Positions 7,626 through 15,331 of a stretch of 44,339 nucleotides of DNA are shown in pieces (the stretch's first letter is position 1; each line of letters starts with the position of its first letter). The DNA is taken from NCBI GenBank assembly GCA_030603685.1, contig JAUVXG010000018.1, positions 1 to 44,339 on the forward strand, given 5' to 3'. Made by a program: the position numbers and the translations under genes. Source of the DNA: Pleomorphomonas sp. (GTDB taxonomy: Bacteria; Pseudomonadota; Alphaproteobacteria; Rhizobiales; Pleomorphomonadaceae). A model generated the notes under the pieces. It worked only from the letters and a program-made list of their open reading frames with translations. It did not search any database and had not been told where the DNA came from.

Positions 7626-9155
7626 ATGTCGTTGCTGTCCATCCAGGATCTTGAAAAGAGCTTTGCCGGCGCCCGGGCGCTCGGTGGCGCTTCGCTGGAG
7701 GTTCGTGCCGGCGAGGTGCATGCCCTGATGGGCGAGAACGGCGCCGGCAAGTCGACGCTGATCAAGGTGCTGGCCGGTGTGGTGAAACCCGACGCCGGGT
7801 CGATCGCCATTGACGGCGCGTCGGTCACCATCGGTTCGCCGGCCGATTCGCTTCGCCTCGGCCTGCGGTTCATTCACCAGGAACTCTCGGTGGTGCCGCA
7901 CCTTTCGGTGGCCGAGAACATCTTCCTCGGCCGCGACTATCCCCGTCGTTGGGGCGTCATGATCGACTGGGACGGTCTCAACCGCCGCGCTGCTGCGGTG
8001 CTCGCCGGCCTCGGCGTCAACCATATTCCGCCCGGACGCAAGATGGCTCGCCTCTCGGTGGGCGACCAGATGCTGGTAAAGATTGCCAGCGCCTTCCAGG
8101 ATGCCAGCATCGACGGGGGCGCGCCGGCCCGTCTCTACGTGATGGACGAGCCGACGGCGGCGCTGTCGGCCGAGGAATCGCAACGCCTGTTCGCGGTGAT
8201 CCGTCGCCTGCGCGCGGCGGGAGCCGGCATCATCTACGTGTCGCACCGGCTCGACGAGGTGATGGAGCTTGCCGATCGCCTCACCGTGTTGCGCGATGGC
8301 GCCACGGTGGCGACGCGCGACATTGCCGGACTTCAGAAGCTCGAAGTGATCGAGCTGATGATCGGGCGCCGGTTTGCCGAAGGATATCCGCCACGCCTCG
8401 CGCCGGTTTCGAGCGACGTCGCCCTCAGCGTCGAGGGGTTGTCCACAGCTTATCTACAGGATGTGACGTTCGAGGTTCGCAAGGGCGAGATCCTTGGTCT
8501 CGCCGGGCTTGAGGGCGCCGGCCAGAGCGAGGTCATCCGGGCGATCGTCGGTGCCGATGGTGGTCACGACGGCGCGGTCAGCCTTGCCGGTCGGCCGGTG
8601 AAGATCGAAGAACCCGTTTCCGCCTGGGCGAAGGGGCTGGCGTTCCTGCCGCGCGAGCGGCGTCAGGAGGGGCTGGTTTCCTCCGCGTCCATCGCCGGTA
8701 ACGTGTCGCTGCCGCATCTCGACGATCTCGTCCGCTTCGGGCTGGTCCTCGACCGGGCTGCAGAGGCCGAACAGGCGGTTGATCTCGGCCGGAAGGTGAA
8801 GCTGAAGTCAAAGGGGCCGAGGCAGAAGGTTCGCGAGCTTTCCGGCGGCAATCAGCAGAAGGTGGTGTTCGCCCGGGCGATCGCCGGCTCTCCGGACGTG
8901 CTGCTGCTTGACGAGCCGACACGTGGCGTCGATGTCGGCGCCCGCTACGACATCCACGCTCTGCTTCGCGAGCTGACGGCCGAGGGAAAGGCGGTGGTGC
9001 TCGCCTCCTCCGACTTGCCCGAACTCGTCTATATGGCCGACCGCATCATCGTCTTCCGGGACGGCAAGGTGGCGACCACCGTTTCCACCGAGGGCCTCGA
9101 CCAAGCCGGTCTTGCCGCCCTTTGCTTCGGGACGCCGACCGCGCCCTCCGCCTGA
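7626..9155 (+). CDS. CUT2-type sugar ABC transporter ATP-binding protein (two fused NBDs)
   Basis: The 509-aa cytoplasmic ATPase powers sugar import. Two nucleotide-binding domains are fused, as in RbsA/MglA/XylG. Domain 1 has Walker A GENGAGKST (about residues 36-44), the signature LSVGDQMLVKIA and Walker B YVMDEPTAAL. Domain 2 has the degenerate Walker A GLEGAGQSE usual for this family, the signature LSGGNQQKVVFARA and LLLDEPTRGVD. The start at 7626 matches the family N-terminus (MSLLSIQDLEKSF), although the best purine-rich stretch lies about 35 bases upstream. A 14-codon longer product from 7584 is therefore possible. It follows the binding protein by 54 nt and precedes the permease by 11 nt. 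Confidence 0.93.
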   Translation: MSLLSIQDLEKSFAGARALGGASLEVRAGEVHALMGENGAGKSTLIKVLAGVVKPDAGSIAIDGASVTIGSPADSLRLGLRFIHQELSVVPHLSVAENIFLGRDYPRRWGVMIDWDGLNRRAAAVLAGLGVNHIPPGRKMARLSVGDQMLVKIASAFQDASIDGGAPARLYVMDEPTAALSAEESQRLFAVIRRLRAAGAGIIYVSHRLDEVMELADRLTVLRDGATVATRDIAGLQKLEVIELMIGRRFAEGYPPRLAPVSSDVALSVEGLSTAYLQDVTFEVRKGEILGLAGLEGAGQSEVIRAIVGADGGHDGAVSLAGRPVKIEEPVSAWAKGLAFLPRERRQEGLVSSASIAGNVSLPHLDDLVRFGLVLDRAAEAEQAVDLGRKVKLKSKGPRQKVRELSGGNQQKVVFARAIAGSPDVLLLDEPTRGVDVGARYDIHALLRELTAEGKAVVLASSDLPELVYMADRIIVFRDGKVATTVSTEGLDQAGLAALCFGTPTAPSA

Positions 9156-9166
9156 AGGAAATACTC

Positions 9167-10117
9167 GTGGCTTCCGCGCTCAAGACTTACGGCACGCTGA
9201 TCGGCTTCGTCCTTGTCGTCCTCTTCTTCTGGATCGAGATTCCCGACACGTTCATGACGGCGAAGAACTGGCTGAACATCAGTCAGCAGGTGTCGATGCT
9301 GGCGGTGGTCGCCTTCACGATGACCATCGTCATGGTCATGGGCGACTTCGATCTTTCCGTCGGTTCGATGGCGTCTCTGGCCGGCATTGTGGCGGCGCTG
9401 GCCTTTCGCGACGGGCACGGGGTGTGGGTCGGTGTCGCACTGGCGCTCGCCGTCGGATTGGTTGGTGGCCTTCTCAACGGCGCGCTCGTGGCCTATGTCG
9501 GCATTCTGCCCTTCGTCGCGACGCTCGGCACGCTGACCGTCTACAGCGGCCTTGCTTTCCTGGTGTCGGGCGGCAAGACCATCTTCGGCCGCGACATTCC
9601 CACGGCCTTCTCCGGCTTTGCCCGCTCGGGCATCTCGCTAACGGATACGGTGAGTCTGCCGAGCCTGACAATCGTCGCGGCGCTGGTGCTGCTGGTCGTC
9701 TGGTTCACGCTGGAGCAGACGACCTTTGGCCGCCGGCTTTATGCGATCGGTGGCAACAAGGAGGCGGCGCGTCTTGCCGGCATCCGTGTCAGGCGGTTGC
9801 GCTTCCTCGCCTTCGGGCTCAGCGGTCTCGGCGCGGCGACCGCCGGTCTGATGTATGCGAGCCGAGTGGCCTCGGCCAACCCGACGCAAGGCTCCGGCCT
9901 GATGCTCGACGCGATCGCCGCCGTCTTCCTGGGCATGACCATGAGCGAAGAGGGCGAGCCGCACGTGCTGGCGACGCTTGTCGGCGTGCTGATCCTCGGC
10001 GTGCTCGGCAATGGCCTCACCCAGATGAGCATCGACAGCTACGTGCGCGAGGTGCTGATCGGCTCGATCATCGTGCTCGCGGTCGCCTCGTCATCGCTGG
10101 GCAAGACCAAGGGCTGA
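9167..10117 (+). CDS. CUT2-type sugar ABC transporter permease
   Basis: The 316-aa inner-membrane protein forms the channel of the importer, probably as a homodimer. It is almost entirely hydrophobic, with about eight to ten membrane segments. It carries the BPD_transp_2 hallmarks: VMGDFDLSVGSMASLAG, VGLVGGLLNGALVAYVGILPFVATLGT, FGRRLYAIGGNKEAARLAGI (ATPase-contact loop), and NPTQGSGLMLDAIAAVFLG. A GTG start at 9167 is chosen because GAAGGAA lies six bases upstream. It is the last gene of the importer operon, and a hairpin at 10125-10151 follows. Confidence 0.93.
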   Translation: MASALKTYGTLIGFVLVVLFFWIEIPDTFMTAKNWLNISQQVSMLAVVAFTMTIVMVMGDFDLSVGSMASLAGIVAALAFRDGHGVWVGVALALAVGLVGGLLNGALVAYVGILPFVATLGTLTVYSGLAFLVSGGKTIFGRDIPTAFSGFARSGISLTDTVSLPSLTIVAALVLLVVWFTLEQTTFGRRLYAIGGNKEAARLAGIRVRRLRFLAFGLSGLGAATAGLMYASRVASANPTQGSGLMLDAIAAVFLGMTMSEEGEPHVLATLVGVLILGVLGNGLTQMSIDSYVREVLIGSIIVLAVASSSLGKTKG

Positions 10118-10124
10118 ACAGGAA

Positions 10125-10151
10125 AACGCCGCCAGCACGGCCGGCGGCGTT
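10125..10151 (-). terminator. terminator between permease and isomerase genes
   Basis: AACGCCGCC (10125-10133) pairs perfectly with GGCGGCGTT (10143-10151). Read on the minus strand, the stem runs into TTTTCC, so it best fits rho-independent termination of the isomerase gene. The stem may also serve the plus-strand importer operon. Confidence 0.65.
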
Positions 10152-10170
10152 CGCAGTTACCTTGAAATCG

Positions 10171-11436
10171 TCAGATCCGGATGCCCTCGTTCATCAGGCC
10201 GTTCACGAGGCTGCCGGAAGTCGGCAGCAACGGGATGAGGCAAGCCTGTACCGAATGGTAGATGTCGGGCCGACCGTAGAAGGGATTGGTGGCGGACCTG
10301 TTCTCGGCATCAAGCTGCGGAATGAAGGCGCCGGTCGTCCGGTCGATCAGGTGATCTGTCGTGAAGTCCCAGATGCGGCGATACCAGTTCTCATAGAATG
10401 GATCGCCGGTAATCGATGCGAGGAAGTGGGCGGCGCCGATGCCTTCGCAGCACGGCCACCAGAAACGGTCGGGTATCGATGGTTTGCCGTCCCAACCGAC
10501 GGTATAGTAGAAGCCGCCGCGTTCGCCGTCCCAGCCTTCGGTGACGGCGAGGCGGAAGAGGCTCTGCGCGGCTTCCGGCAGCCAGAGCAGCTTGCGGCCG
10601 CCGAGCTCCCAAAGCTGAAGCAGCAGGCGCGCCCATTCCAGCCAATGACCGGGCGTCGAGCCATATGGCTTGAACATCGGGTTGCCGACATAGTCGAGCG
10701 TGACGTTCCATTGGGCGTCGAAATGCTCGGGCAGGCGCCAGCCGTTGCGCGAGGCGAAGCGATCGATGATCAGCTCGGCGATGCTTTCGGCCCTGCGGAG
10801 ATACTCCGAGTCGTCGGTCACCTCGAAGGCCGCCATCAGCGCTTCGGTAAGGTGCATGTTGGAGTTCTGGCCGCGATAATCCCCGATCGGCTGCCAGTCG
10901 GCGGTGAACTCCTCGGCGACGGCGCCTGGCTCCGCTTCCCAGAACCGTGACACCAGGATGTCGGTCACATCGGCGATCAGCCTGTCGGCGTTGGGATGGC
11001 CGGCCGCCTTGGCGGTGGCACCGGCCAGAAGGACATGGGCATGGCCGTAGGCCTGCTTGGTCGGGTCGCTCAGGGTTCCATAACCGACGCCCCAGTGATA
11101 GCCGCCATTCGATGCGTCCCTGTGGCCGCTCCAGAGAAAGCTCATGCCCTGGTCGACGATGTTGGCGGCGCCCGGCCGTCCCATCAGAGATGCGATGCCG
11201 AAGGCATGCACGAGGCGCGTCGTGATGTGAAGGTTGCGCGATGGCGGCAGACCACCGTCGGCACCCGGCGCCATCGGCCGCCCGGCTTCGTCCAGCTCGA
11301 AATAGCCGCCGAGCGGGTTGCGGCAACCCGCCTCGAAGAAGGAAAACAGCGCGTCGGCGCGTCCGAGCAGCCAAAGGCGATGAGGCGCGCGCTCCACCCA
11401 GCGGCTGCGCGCGGCGGATTTCAGGTGCCTGAGCAT
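10171..11436 (-). CDS. AGE-family aldose-ketose isomerase/epimerase, YihS-like
   Basis: The 421-aa cytoplasmic enzyme belongs to the N-acylglucosamine 2-epimerase (AGE) superfamily with an (alpha/alpha)6 barrel. It lines up along its whole length with E. coli YihS as I recall that sequence: ITTRLVHAFGIASLMGRPGA, GQNSNMHLTEAL, EHFDAQWNVTLDY, STPGHWLEWARLLLQL, YTVGWDGKP and GRPDIYHSVQACLIP. The histidines in TPGHW and DIYH match the YihS catalytic pair. YihS-type enzymes interconvert aldoses and ketoses (mannose/fructose, sulfoquinovose/sulfofructose). The ATG at 11436 has GGAGGAAA upstream. It lies 123 nt downstream of the alpha-galactosidase gene on the same strand, possibly in one operon. 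Substrate unknown. Confidence 0.85.
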   Translation of the reverse strand: MLRHLKSAARSRWVERAPHRLWLLGRADALFSFFEAGCRNPLGGYFELDEAGRPMAPGADGGLPPSRNLHITTRLVHAFGIASLMGRPGAANIVDQGMSFLWSGHRDASNGGYHWGVGYGTLSDPTKQAYGHAHVLLAGATAKAAGHPNADRLIADVTDILVSRFWEAEPGAVAEEFTADWQPIGDYRGQNSNMHLTEALMAAFEVTDDSEYLRRAESIAELIIDRFASRNGWRLPEHFDAQWNVTLDYVGNPMFKPYGSTPGHWLEWARLLLQLWELGGRKLLWLPEAAQSLFRLAVTEGWDGERGGFYYTVGWDGKPSIPDRFWWPCCEGIGAAHFLASITGDPFYENWYRRIWDFTTDHLIDRTTGAFIPQLDAENRSATNPFYGRPDIYHSVQACLIPLLPTSGSLVNGLMNEGIRI

Positions 11437-11559
11437 TCTTGTTTCCTCCCTGGGTGGCGGTGCGTCGGCCCTCCAACCTCCCTTTCTTTTTTAGCACTGC
11501 CGGGCGCGGGGACAATCTCAGGAGATCACCGAAGTAGGCCTTTCGACTGAAATGGTTGA

Positions 11560-13647
11560 TTACCCCACCGGTGTCAGCTCGAGAAGAAAGGCGGTTTCCG
11601 GCCTCTGCATGGGCAATGGCAAACCGGCGCTTGCCAGCGCCGCCGCGCTGAACGTCATTTCGCCGGCCAGCAACTTCGTCTGTCCATCGCTCATCCGAAT
11701 GAATCCGGAGGGGCAGTCGCCATGGGCAGCGGCGATCCGCCACATCCGCTCGGGTGAGCCCGGCAGGCGGAGGACGAGCGGCTCCGGTTGCTCGGAGACC
11801 ATGGTCGGCCCTTGCGCCACGAAGACGGCGGCTTGCTCGGACGTCATGGCGCCCCAGACGTAACGACCGTCGCGCGGGTCGAGATTGAAGTTGGCGCCCG
11901 GCGCGTGGAGCAGTGGCCTGAGGCGCTTGTGAAGGGCAATGAAGCCGGCCAACTCGGTTCGTTCGACCGGACCCATGTCGAGCGGGTTCAGCTCGACGCC
12001 GAGGTGATAGGCCAGCGCCACCATGGCACGGAACGTCAGTGACAACGTCCGCCCGGATTGGTGGCTGGGATTGGCCGAGACGTGGGCGCCCATGATCTCC
12101 GGCGGCAGGAACAGGCTGGCGCCGCGCTGGATTTCAAGACGGTCGAGGGCGTCGGTGCAGTCCGACGTCCAGACGCGCTGGGTATTGGCGAGCGCGCCAT
12201 AGTCGGTGCGACCGCCGCCCGAGGCGCAGCTTTCGATCTCGACATGGGGGAAGGCGCTGCGAACGCGAGCCATCAGGGCATAGACGGCGCGGGTCTGGCG
12301 GGTGGTCACGGCCCGGCCGTCGACGCCGCCAACGTGCGTGAGGTCGCGGTTCATGTCCCACTTGATGTAGGAAATGGCATGCGAGGACAGCACGGCCGAC
12401 AGCTTCTCGAACAGGTAGTCTGACACCTCGGGGCGCGTGAGGTCGAGAACCTGCTGGTTGCGCGAGCGCAGCAGGGGACGCCCATCCACCTTGAGCGCCC
12501 AGTCGGGATGGGCGCGATAGAGGTCGGACTCCTCGTTGACCATTTCCGGCTCGAACCAGATGCCGAACTGCATGCCGAGCGAGGTGACGTGGTCGACGAG
12601 CGGCTTCAGCCCGTCGGGGTACTTGCGGCGATCGACGATCCAGTCGCCGAGCGAGGTCGTGTCGTCGTCGCGGCGGCCGAACCAGCCGTCATCGAGAACG
12701 AAACGCTCGATGCCCAGGGCGGCGGCGGCGTCGGCCTGGGCCTTCAGGGAATCGAGGCGGTGGTCGAAATAGTTGCCTTCCCAGGTGTTCAGCGTCACCG
12801 GACGCGGGCTCATCGCGCCGCCCGGCCAGGTCAGGACTTCCGATCGCACGAAGGCCTGCAGCGCCGCTGCGTCCTCGGCGGCATAGACGACCGGGCTCTG
12901 GTAACTGTCTCCCCGCGAAAGGCGGATCTCGCCCGGTTCGAACAATGCGCCGAGATGAACGAGACGGCGGCCATCATCGAGCGTGTCGACGGCAACGATG
13001 TGATTGCCGCTCCAGCCGAGATGGAAGGCGAAACGGGCATCGCCAATGGTAACGCCGAGGTAGGGCTGCCGGTCGTGGCTGGTACGGCCGCGGCGGTTCT
13101 CCTGCAGCGTGATGCCGGGTGCGAGGTGATGGCGGCGGACCTGGAACTCGCGCCCCCACATGCCCGTGAAGCGGGTCGCAATCGCATCGCCCGCCGGCAG
13201 AAGGAAGCTGCCGGCCATGCAGCGATCGAGCGTGTAGACGCCGTCCTTGACCGAGGTCAGGCGCGTTGACAGGCCGAACACGCCCGTCTTGCTGGCCAGG
13301 ATGGAGATTTCGATGTCGATACCGGCGATGTCATCACTCGCCGTGAGCACCGTGGTCGCGCCGTCACGACGCGCGGACCAGCGGGAGAAATCGAGGAGAA
13401 AGTCGCGGCCATCGCGATGGCCGACGATGGCCGGCCATCCAAAGGCGCCAAGACCGGCGACCGGCAGCAGCGCAGCCGAGGCGACGTCGGCGTCCATGCC
13501 GTTGATGCGGCTGGACCGCGGTACCTCCGGCCAGAAATCGGGCGCCGCCGCGTCGCGTCCGAAGGCAAGGATCTCCGGCATGCCGCGGTCGGGAAGGCCG
13601 ATCGAGAAAGAAAGCGGGCCGGCGGAGAGGGTGACGGTGGACGGCAT
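11560..13647 (-). CDS. GH36 alpha-galactosidase
   Basis: The 695-aa retaining glycoside hydrolase removes terminal alpha-galactosyl residues. Family 36 signatures are all present: GIWFEPEMVNEESDLY, YIKWDMNRDL with the nucleophile Asp at about residue 431, the SCASGGGRTDYGAL loop, and TSDCTD with the likely acid/base Asp at about residue 496. The N-terminal beta-supersandwich and C-terminal beta domain fit the length. There is no signal peptide, so it acts on imported substrate in the cytoplasm. The ATG at 13647 has only a weak GAGG upstream, behind an inverted repeat (13656-13681). The gene precedes the isomerase on the minus strand. Released galactose or the aglycone may feed that enzyme. 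Confidence 0.93.
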   Translation of the reverse strand: MPSTVTLSAGPLSFSIGLPDRGMPEILAFGRDAAAPDFWPEVPRSSRINGMDADVASAALLPVAGLGAFGWPAIVGHRDGRDFLLDFSRWSARRDGATTVLTASDDIAGIDIEISILASKTGVFGLSTRLTSVKDGVYTLDRCMAGSFLLPAGDAIATRFTGMWGREFQVRRHHLAPGITLQENRRGRTSHDRQPYLGVTIGDARFAFHLGWSGNHIVAVDTLDDGRRLVHLGALFEPGEIRLSRGDSYQSPVVYAAEDAAALQAFVRSEVLTWPGGAMSPRPVTLNTWEGNYFDHRLDSLKAQADAAAALGIERFVLDDGWFGRRDDDTTSLGDWIVDRRKYPDGLKPLVDHVTSLGMQFGIWFEPEMVNEESDLYRAHPDWALKVDGRPLLRSRNQQVLDLTRPEVSDYLFEKLSAVLSSHAISYIKWDMNRDLTHVGGVDGRAVTTRQTRAVYALMARVRSAFPHVEIESCASGGGRTDYGALANTQRVWTSDCTDALDRLEIQRGASLFLPPEIMGAHVSANPSHQSGRTLSLTFRAMVALAYHLGVELNPLDMGPVERTELAGFIALHKRLRPLLHAPGANFNLDPRDGRYVWGAMTSEQAAVFVAQGPTMVSEQPEPLVLRLPGSPERMWRIAAAHGDCPSGFIRMSDGQTKLLAGEMTFSAAALASAGLPLPMQRPETAFLLELTPVG

Positions 13648-13655
13648 GGACGACC

Positions 13656-13681
13656 TCGGCTCATGGAATTAGAAGAGCCGA
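13656..13681 (-). promoter_or_regulatory. inverted repeat just upstream of the alpha-galactosidase start
   Basis: TCGGCTC (13656-13662) and GAGCCGA (13675-13681) are perfect 7-bp arms with a 12-nt spacer. The proximal arm ends 9 nt from the start codon, overlapping the ribosome-binding zone. It could be an operator or a translation-limiting hairpin. Seven-bp arms can arise by chance. Confidence 0.3.
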
Positions 13682-13851
13682 TGGGGTGGCATAGGATTCC
13701 CCGCTCCATTCCCATCGTGCTCAGCTTGCCGGTATAAATCGTCCTCAGGCCGCCATTCCAGCGGCATTTCCGGGAAACTGACCTTTTGAGCCGAGATTCC
13801 CTGTCGTTAGCACAAATTTCCTATCTGTGTCGCAATCCGCACCGATTGCGA

Positions 13852-14781
13852 TTAGCGCTTGGACGTCAGGGCCTCGGTGAGCGTGCCGATGTTGTGCCTG
13901 ATCATGTCGACGTAAGTCGGCGCGGGGCCGTCCTTGGCCGACAGCGCGTCGGTATAGAGCTCGCCGCCGACCACGGCATGGGTCTCGGCGGCGATCTGGT
14001 CGATCAGCCGGCGATCCTTGATGTTCTCGACGAAGATGGCGGGAACGGCATCCTCGCGGATCTGGCGAATGATGTCCGCGACGTCGGCGGCTGTGGCTTC
14101 GGACTCGGTACTGACGCCCTCGGGGGCCAGGAGCTCGAGCCCATAGGCGGCGCCGAAGTAGCCAAAAGCATCGTGACTGGTGATGATCTTGCGCCGATCG
14201 GCCGGCAGGGCTGCCATGGCCGTACGGACCTCCGCGTCAAGCGCTTCTAGTTCGGCGACATAGGCGGCAGCATTGGCGTCGTAGGTTGCCTTGCCCTCGG
14301 GATCGGCGGCGTCGAGGCCGGCGGCGATGTTCTTGACATAGATGACGGCGTTGGCGACGTCTTGCCAGGCATGCGGGTCGACGCCGTGGTGATCATGCTC
14401 GGCGTGGTCTGCCTCGGCGTGATCGTGGTGATCCTCTTCCTCGGCCATTTCATGGGGCGCGACGCCCTGTGACGCTACGGTTACCGGCCCGGCATAGCCG
14501 GACGCTTCGGCAAGACGGTCCATCCATCCCTCGAAGCCGAGACCGTTGACCACGAGGAGTTTGGCTCCGGCGACGGCTTTGACGTCGTCCGGCGTCGGTT
14601 CGTAGACGTGGGCATCGCCATCGGGGCCGACGAGCGTCGTGACCGCGACGCGATCGCCGCCGACACGGCTCACCATGTCGCCAAGGATGGAGAAGGAGGC
14701 GACCACCGGCATGCGGTCGGCGGCGAAGGCGGAGCCAGCGGTCAGCATGGCGAGAACGGAGGCAAGCAGGAGGCGGTTCAT
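13852..14781 (-). CDS. znuA: zinc ABC transporter substrate-binding protein (ZnuA-type)
   Basis: The 309-aa exported protein binds zinc in the periplasm for high-affinity import. It has a signal peptide (residues 1-20, cleavage at AFA-AD). It follows the cluster A-I metal-binding fold with ligand histidine H58 in DAHVYEP and H137 in DPHAW. Between them lies a loop at 110-132 very rich in His, Asp and Glu, typical of ZnuA and thought to capture zinc. The start is fixed by the signal peptide and AGAGAG upstream. A perfect Zur-like palindrome lies 13 nt before the ATG. No znuB or znuC is adjacent, so it must work with a transporter encoded elsewhere. A small hairpin (13830-13851) abuts the stop codon. 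Confidence 0.9.
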   Translation of the reverse strand: MNRLLLASVLAMLTAGSAFAADRMPVVASFSILGDMVSRVGGDRVAVTTLVGPDGDAHVYEPTPDDVKAVAGAKLLVVNGLGFEGWMDRLAEASGYAGPVTVASQGVAPHEMAEEEDHHDHAEADHAEHDHHGVDPHAWQDVANAVIYVKNIAAGLDAADPEGKATYDANAAAYVAELEALDAEVRTAMAALPADRRKIITSHDAFGYFGAAYGLELLAPEGVSTESEATAADVADIIRQIREDAVPAIFVENIKDRRLIDQIAAETHAVVGGELYTDALSAKDGPAPTYVDMIRHNIGTLTEALTSKR

Positions 14782-14793
14782 GGAACTCTCTGT

Positions 14794-14811
14794 GTTATGT
14801 TATAACATAAC
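14794..14811 (-). promoter_or_regulatory. Zur-box-like operator of znuA
   Basis: GTTATGTTATAACATAAC is a perfect 18-bp palindrome whose TGTTATAACA core is what proteobacterial Zur (Fur-family zinc repressor) boxes contain. It lies 13 nt upstream of the znuA start codon and includes TATAAC, a possible -10 element, so bound Zur would block RNA polymerase directly. Its AT-rich sequence stands out from the surrounding GC-rich DNA. Confidence 0.8.
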
Positions 14812-14923
14812 TATGGTTGAACCGAACGAAGTATGCTGTCAAGGGCGAAAGCGCGACAATCCGATCGGCCGGGCGCATCGCCTGAACAGGAGGTCAGGAT
14901 CGCCAGCCCCAAAACGGGCAGTA

Positions 14924-15154
14924 TCAACGCTCCCGGGCGATCACGAAGCGCAGGACGGAACCGTCCTTTTCCTCGGTCACCAGCCTGTGTCCCTGTTCAC
15001 GGCAGAAGTGAGGAATGTCGATCGCCGCCATGGGATCGGTCGCCTCGACGATCAGAAGATCGCCTGGCGCCATTCCGCGCAACGCCTTGCCCGCCTTAAG
15101 CACGGGCAGTGGGCAGTTGAGCCCTCTGAGGTCAAGACGCAGCGGTTCGGCCAT
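14924..15154 (-). CDS. TusA-family sulfurtransferase
   Basis: The 76-aa cytoplasmic protein is a small persulfide carrier of the TusA/SirA fold. The invariant motif LRGLNCPLPVLKAGKALRG is at residues 7-25, with the sulfur-carrying cysteine at about residue 12. It continues with MAPGDLLIVEATDP and ends after a normal-length beta strand. TusA relays sulfur for tRNA thiolation, molybdenum-cofactor enzymes or sulfur oxidation. The start is set at the ATG at 15154, which begins two bases after the stop of the small upstream gene (stop-start TGATCATG). It is therefore the third gene of an operon with SCO. The Shine-Dalgarno is weak, so it probably relies on coupling. Confidence 0.88.
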   Translation of the reverse strand: MAEPLRLDLRGLNCPLPVLKAGKALRGMAPGDLLIVEATDPMAAIDIPHFCREQGHRLVTEEKDGSVLRFVIARER

Positions 15155-15156
15155 GA

Positions 15157-15327
15157 TCAAGGCAGGGCGGTGCGACAAAGATCGACAAAGGCTTGGACGC
15201 CGTCCGACCCGGCCGACAGCGCAACCCCCAAGGCTATGACCGCCAAAGGCAAGGCGAGCGAGGCCAGATGGTCGGACAGTCGGGCGCGCTTGGTGGTGTT
15301 CTTCTCGCTGTCGGGTTGGCTGGACAT
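15157..15327 (-). CDS. 56-aa single-pass membrane protein of unknown function
   Basis: A short open frame fills the gap between the SCO and TusA genes exactly. It starts at the ATG at 15327, with GGGAG eight bases upstream lying inside the end of the SCO coding sequence. It stops (TGA) two bases before the TusA ATG. The product begins with a polar, charged segment (MSSQPDSEKNTTKRARLSD). One hydrophobic helix follows (LASLALPLAVIALGVALSAG, about residues 21-40), then a short tail with one cysteine, CRTALP. By the positive-inside rule the N-terminus should be cytoplasmic. I recognise no family. The tight spacing on both sides is good evidence that it is real, and its partners suggest a role in metal or sulfur delivery to an envelope enzyme. 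Confidence 0.75.
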   Translation of the reverse strand: MSSQPDSEKNTTKRARLSDHLASLALPLAVIALGVALSAGSDGVQAFVDLCRTALP

Positions 15328-15331
15328 CAGC

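Noticed and set aside
2807..13647. Reading the sugar locus as a sulfoquinovose (sulfo-EMP) pathway
   Set aside because: Isomerase, kinase and aldolase folds match, but no GH31 sulfoquinovosidase, sulfolactaldehyde reductase or sulfonate exporter is present.
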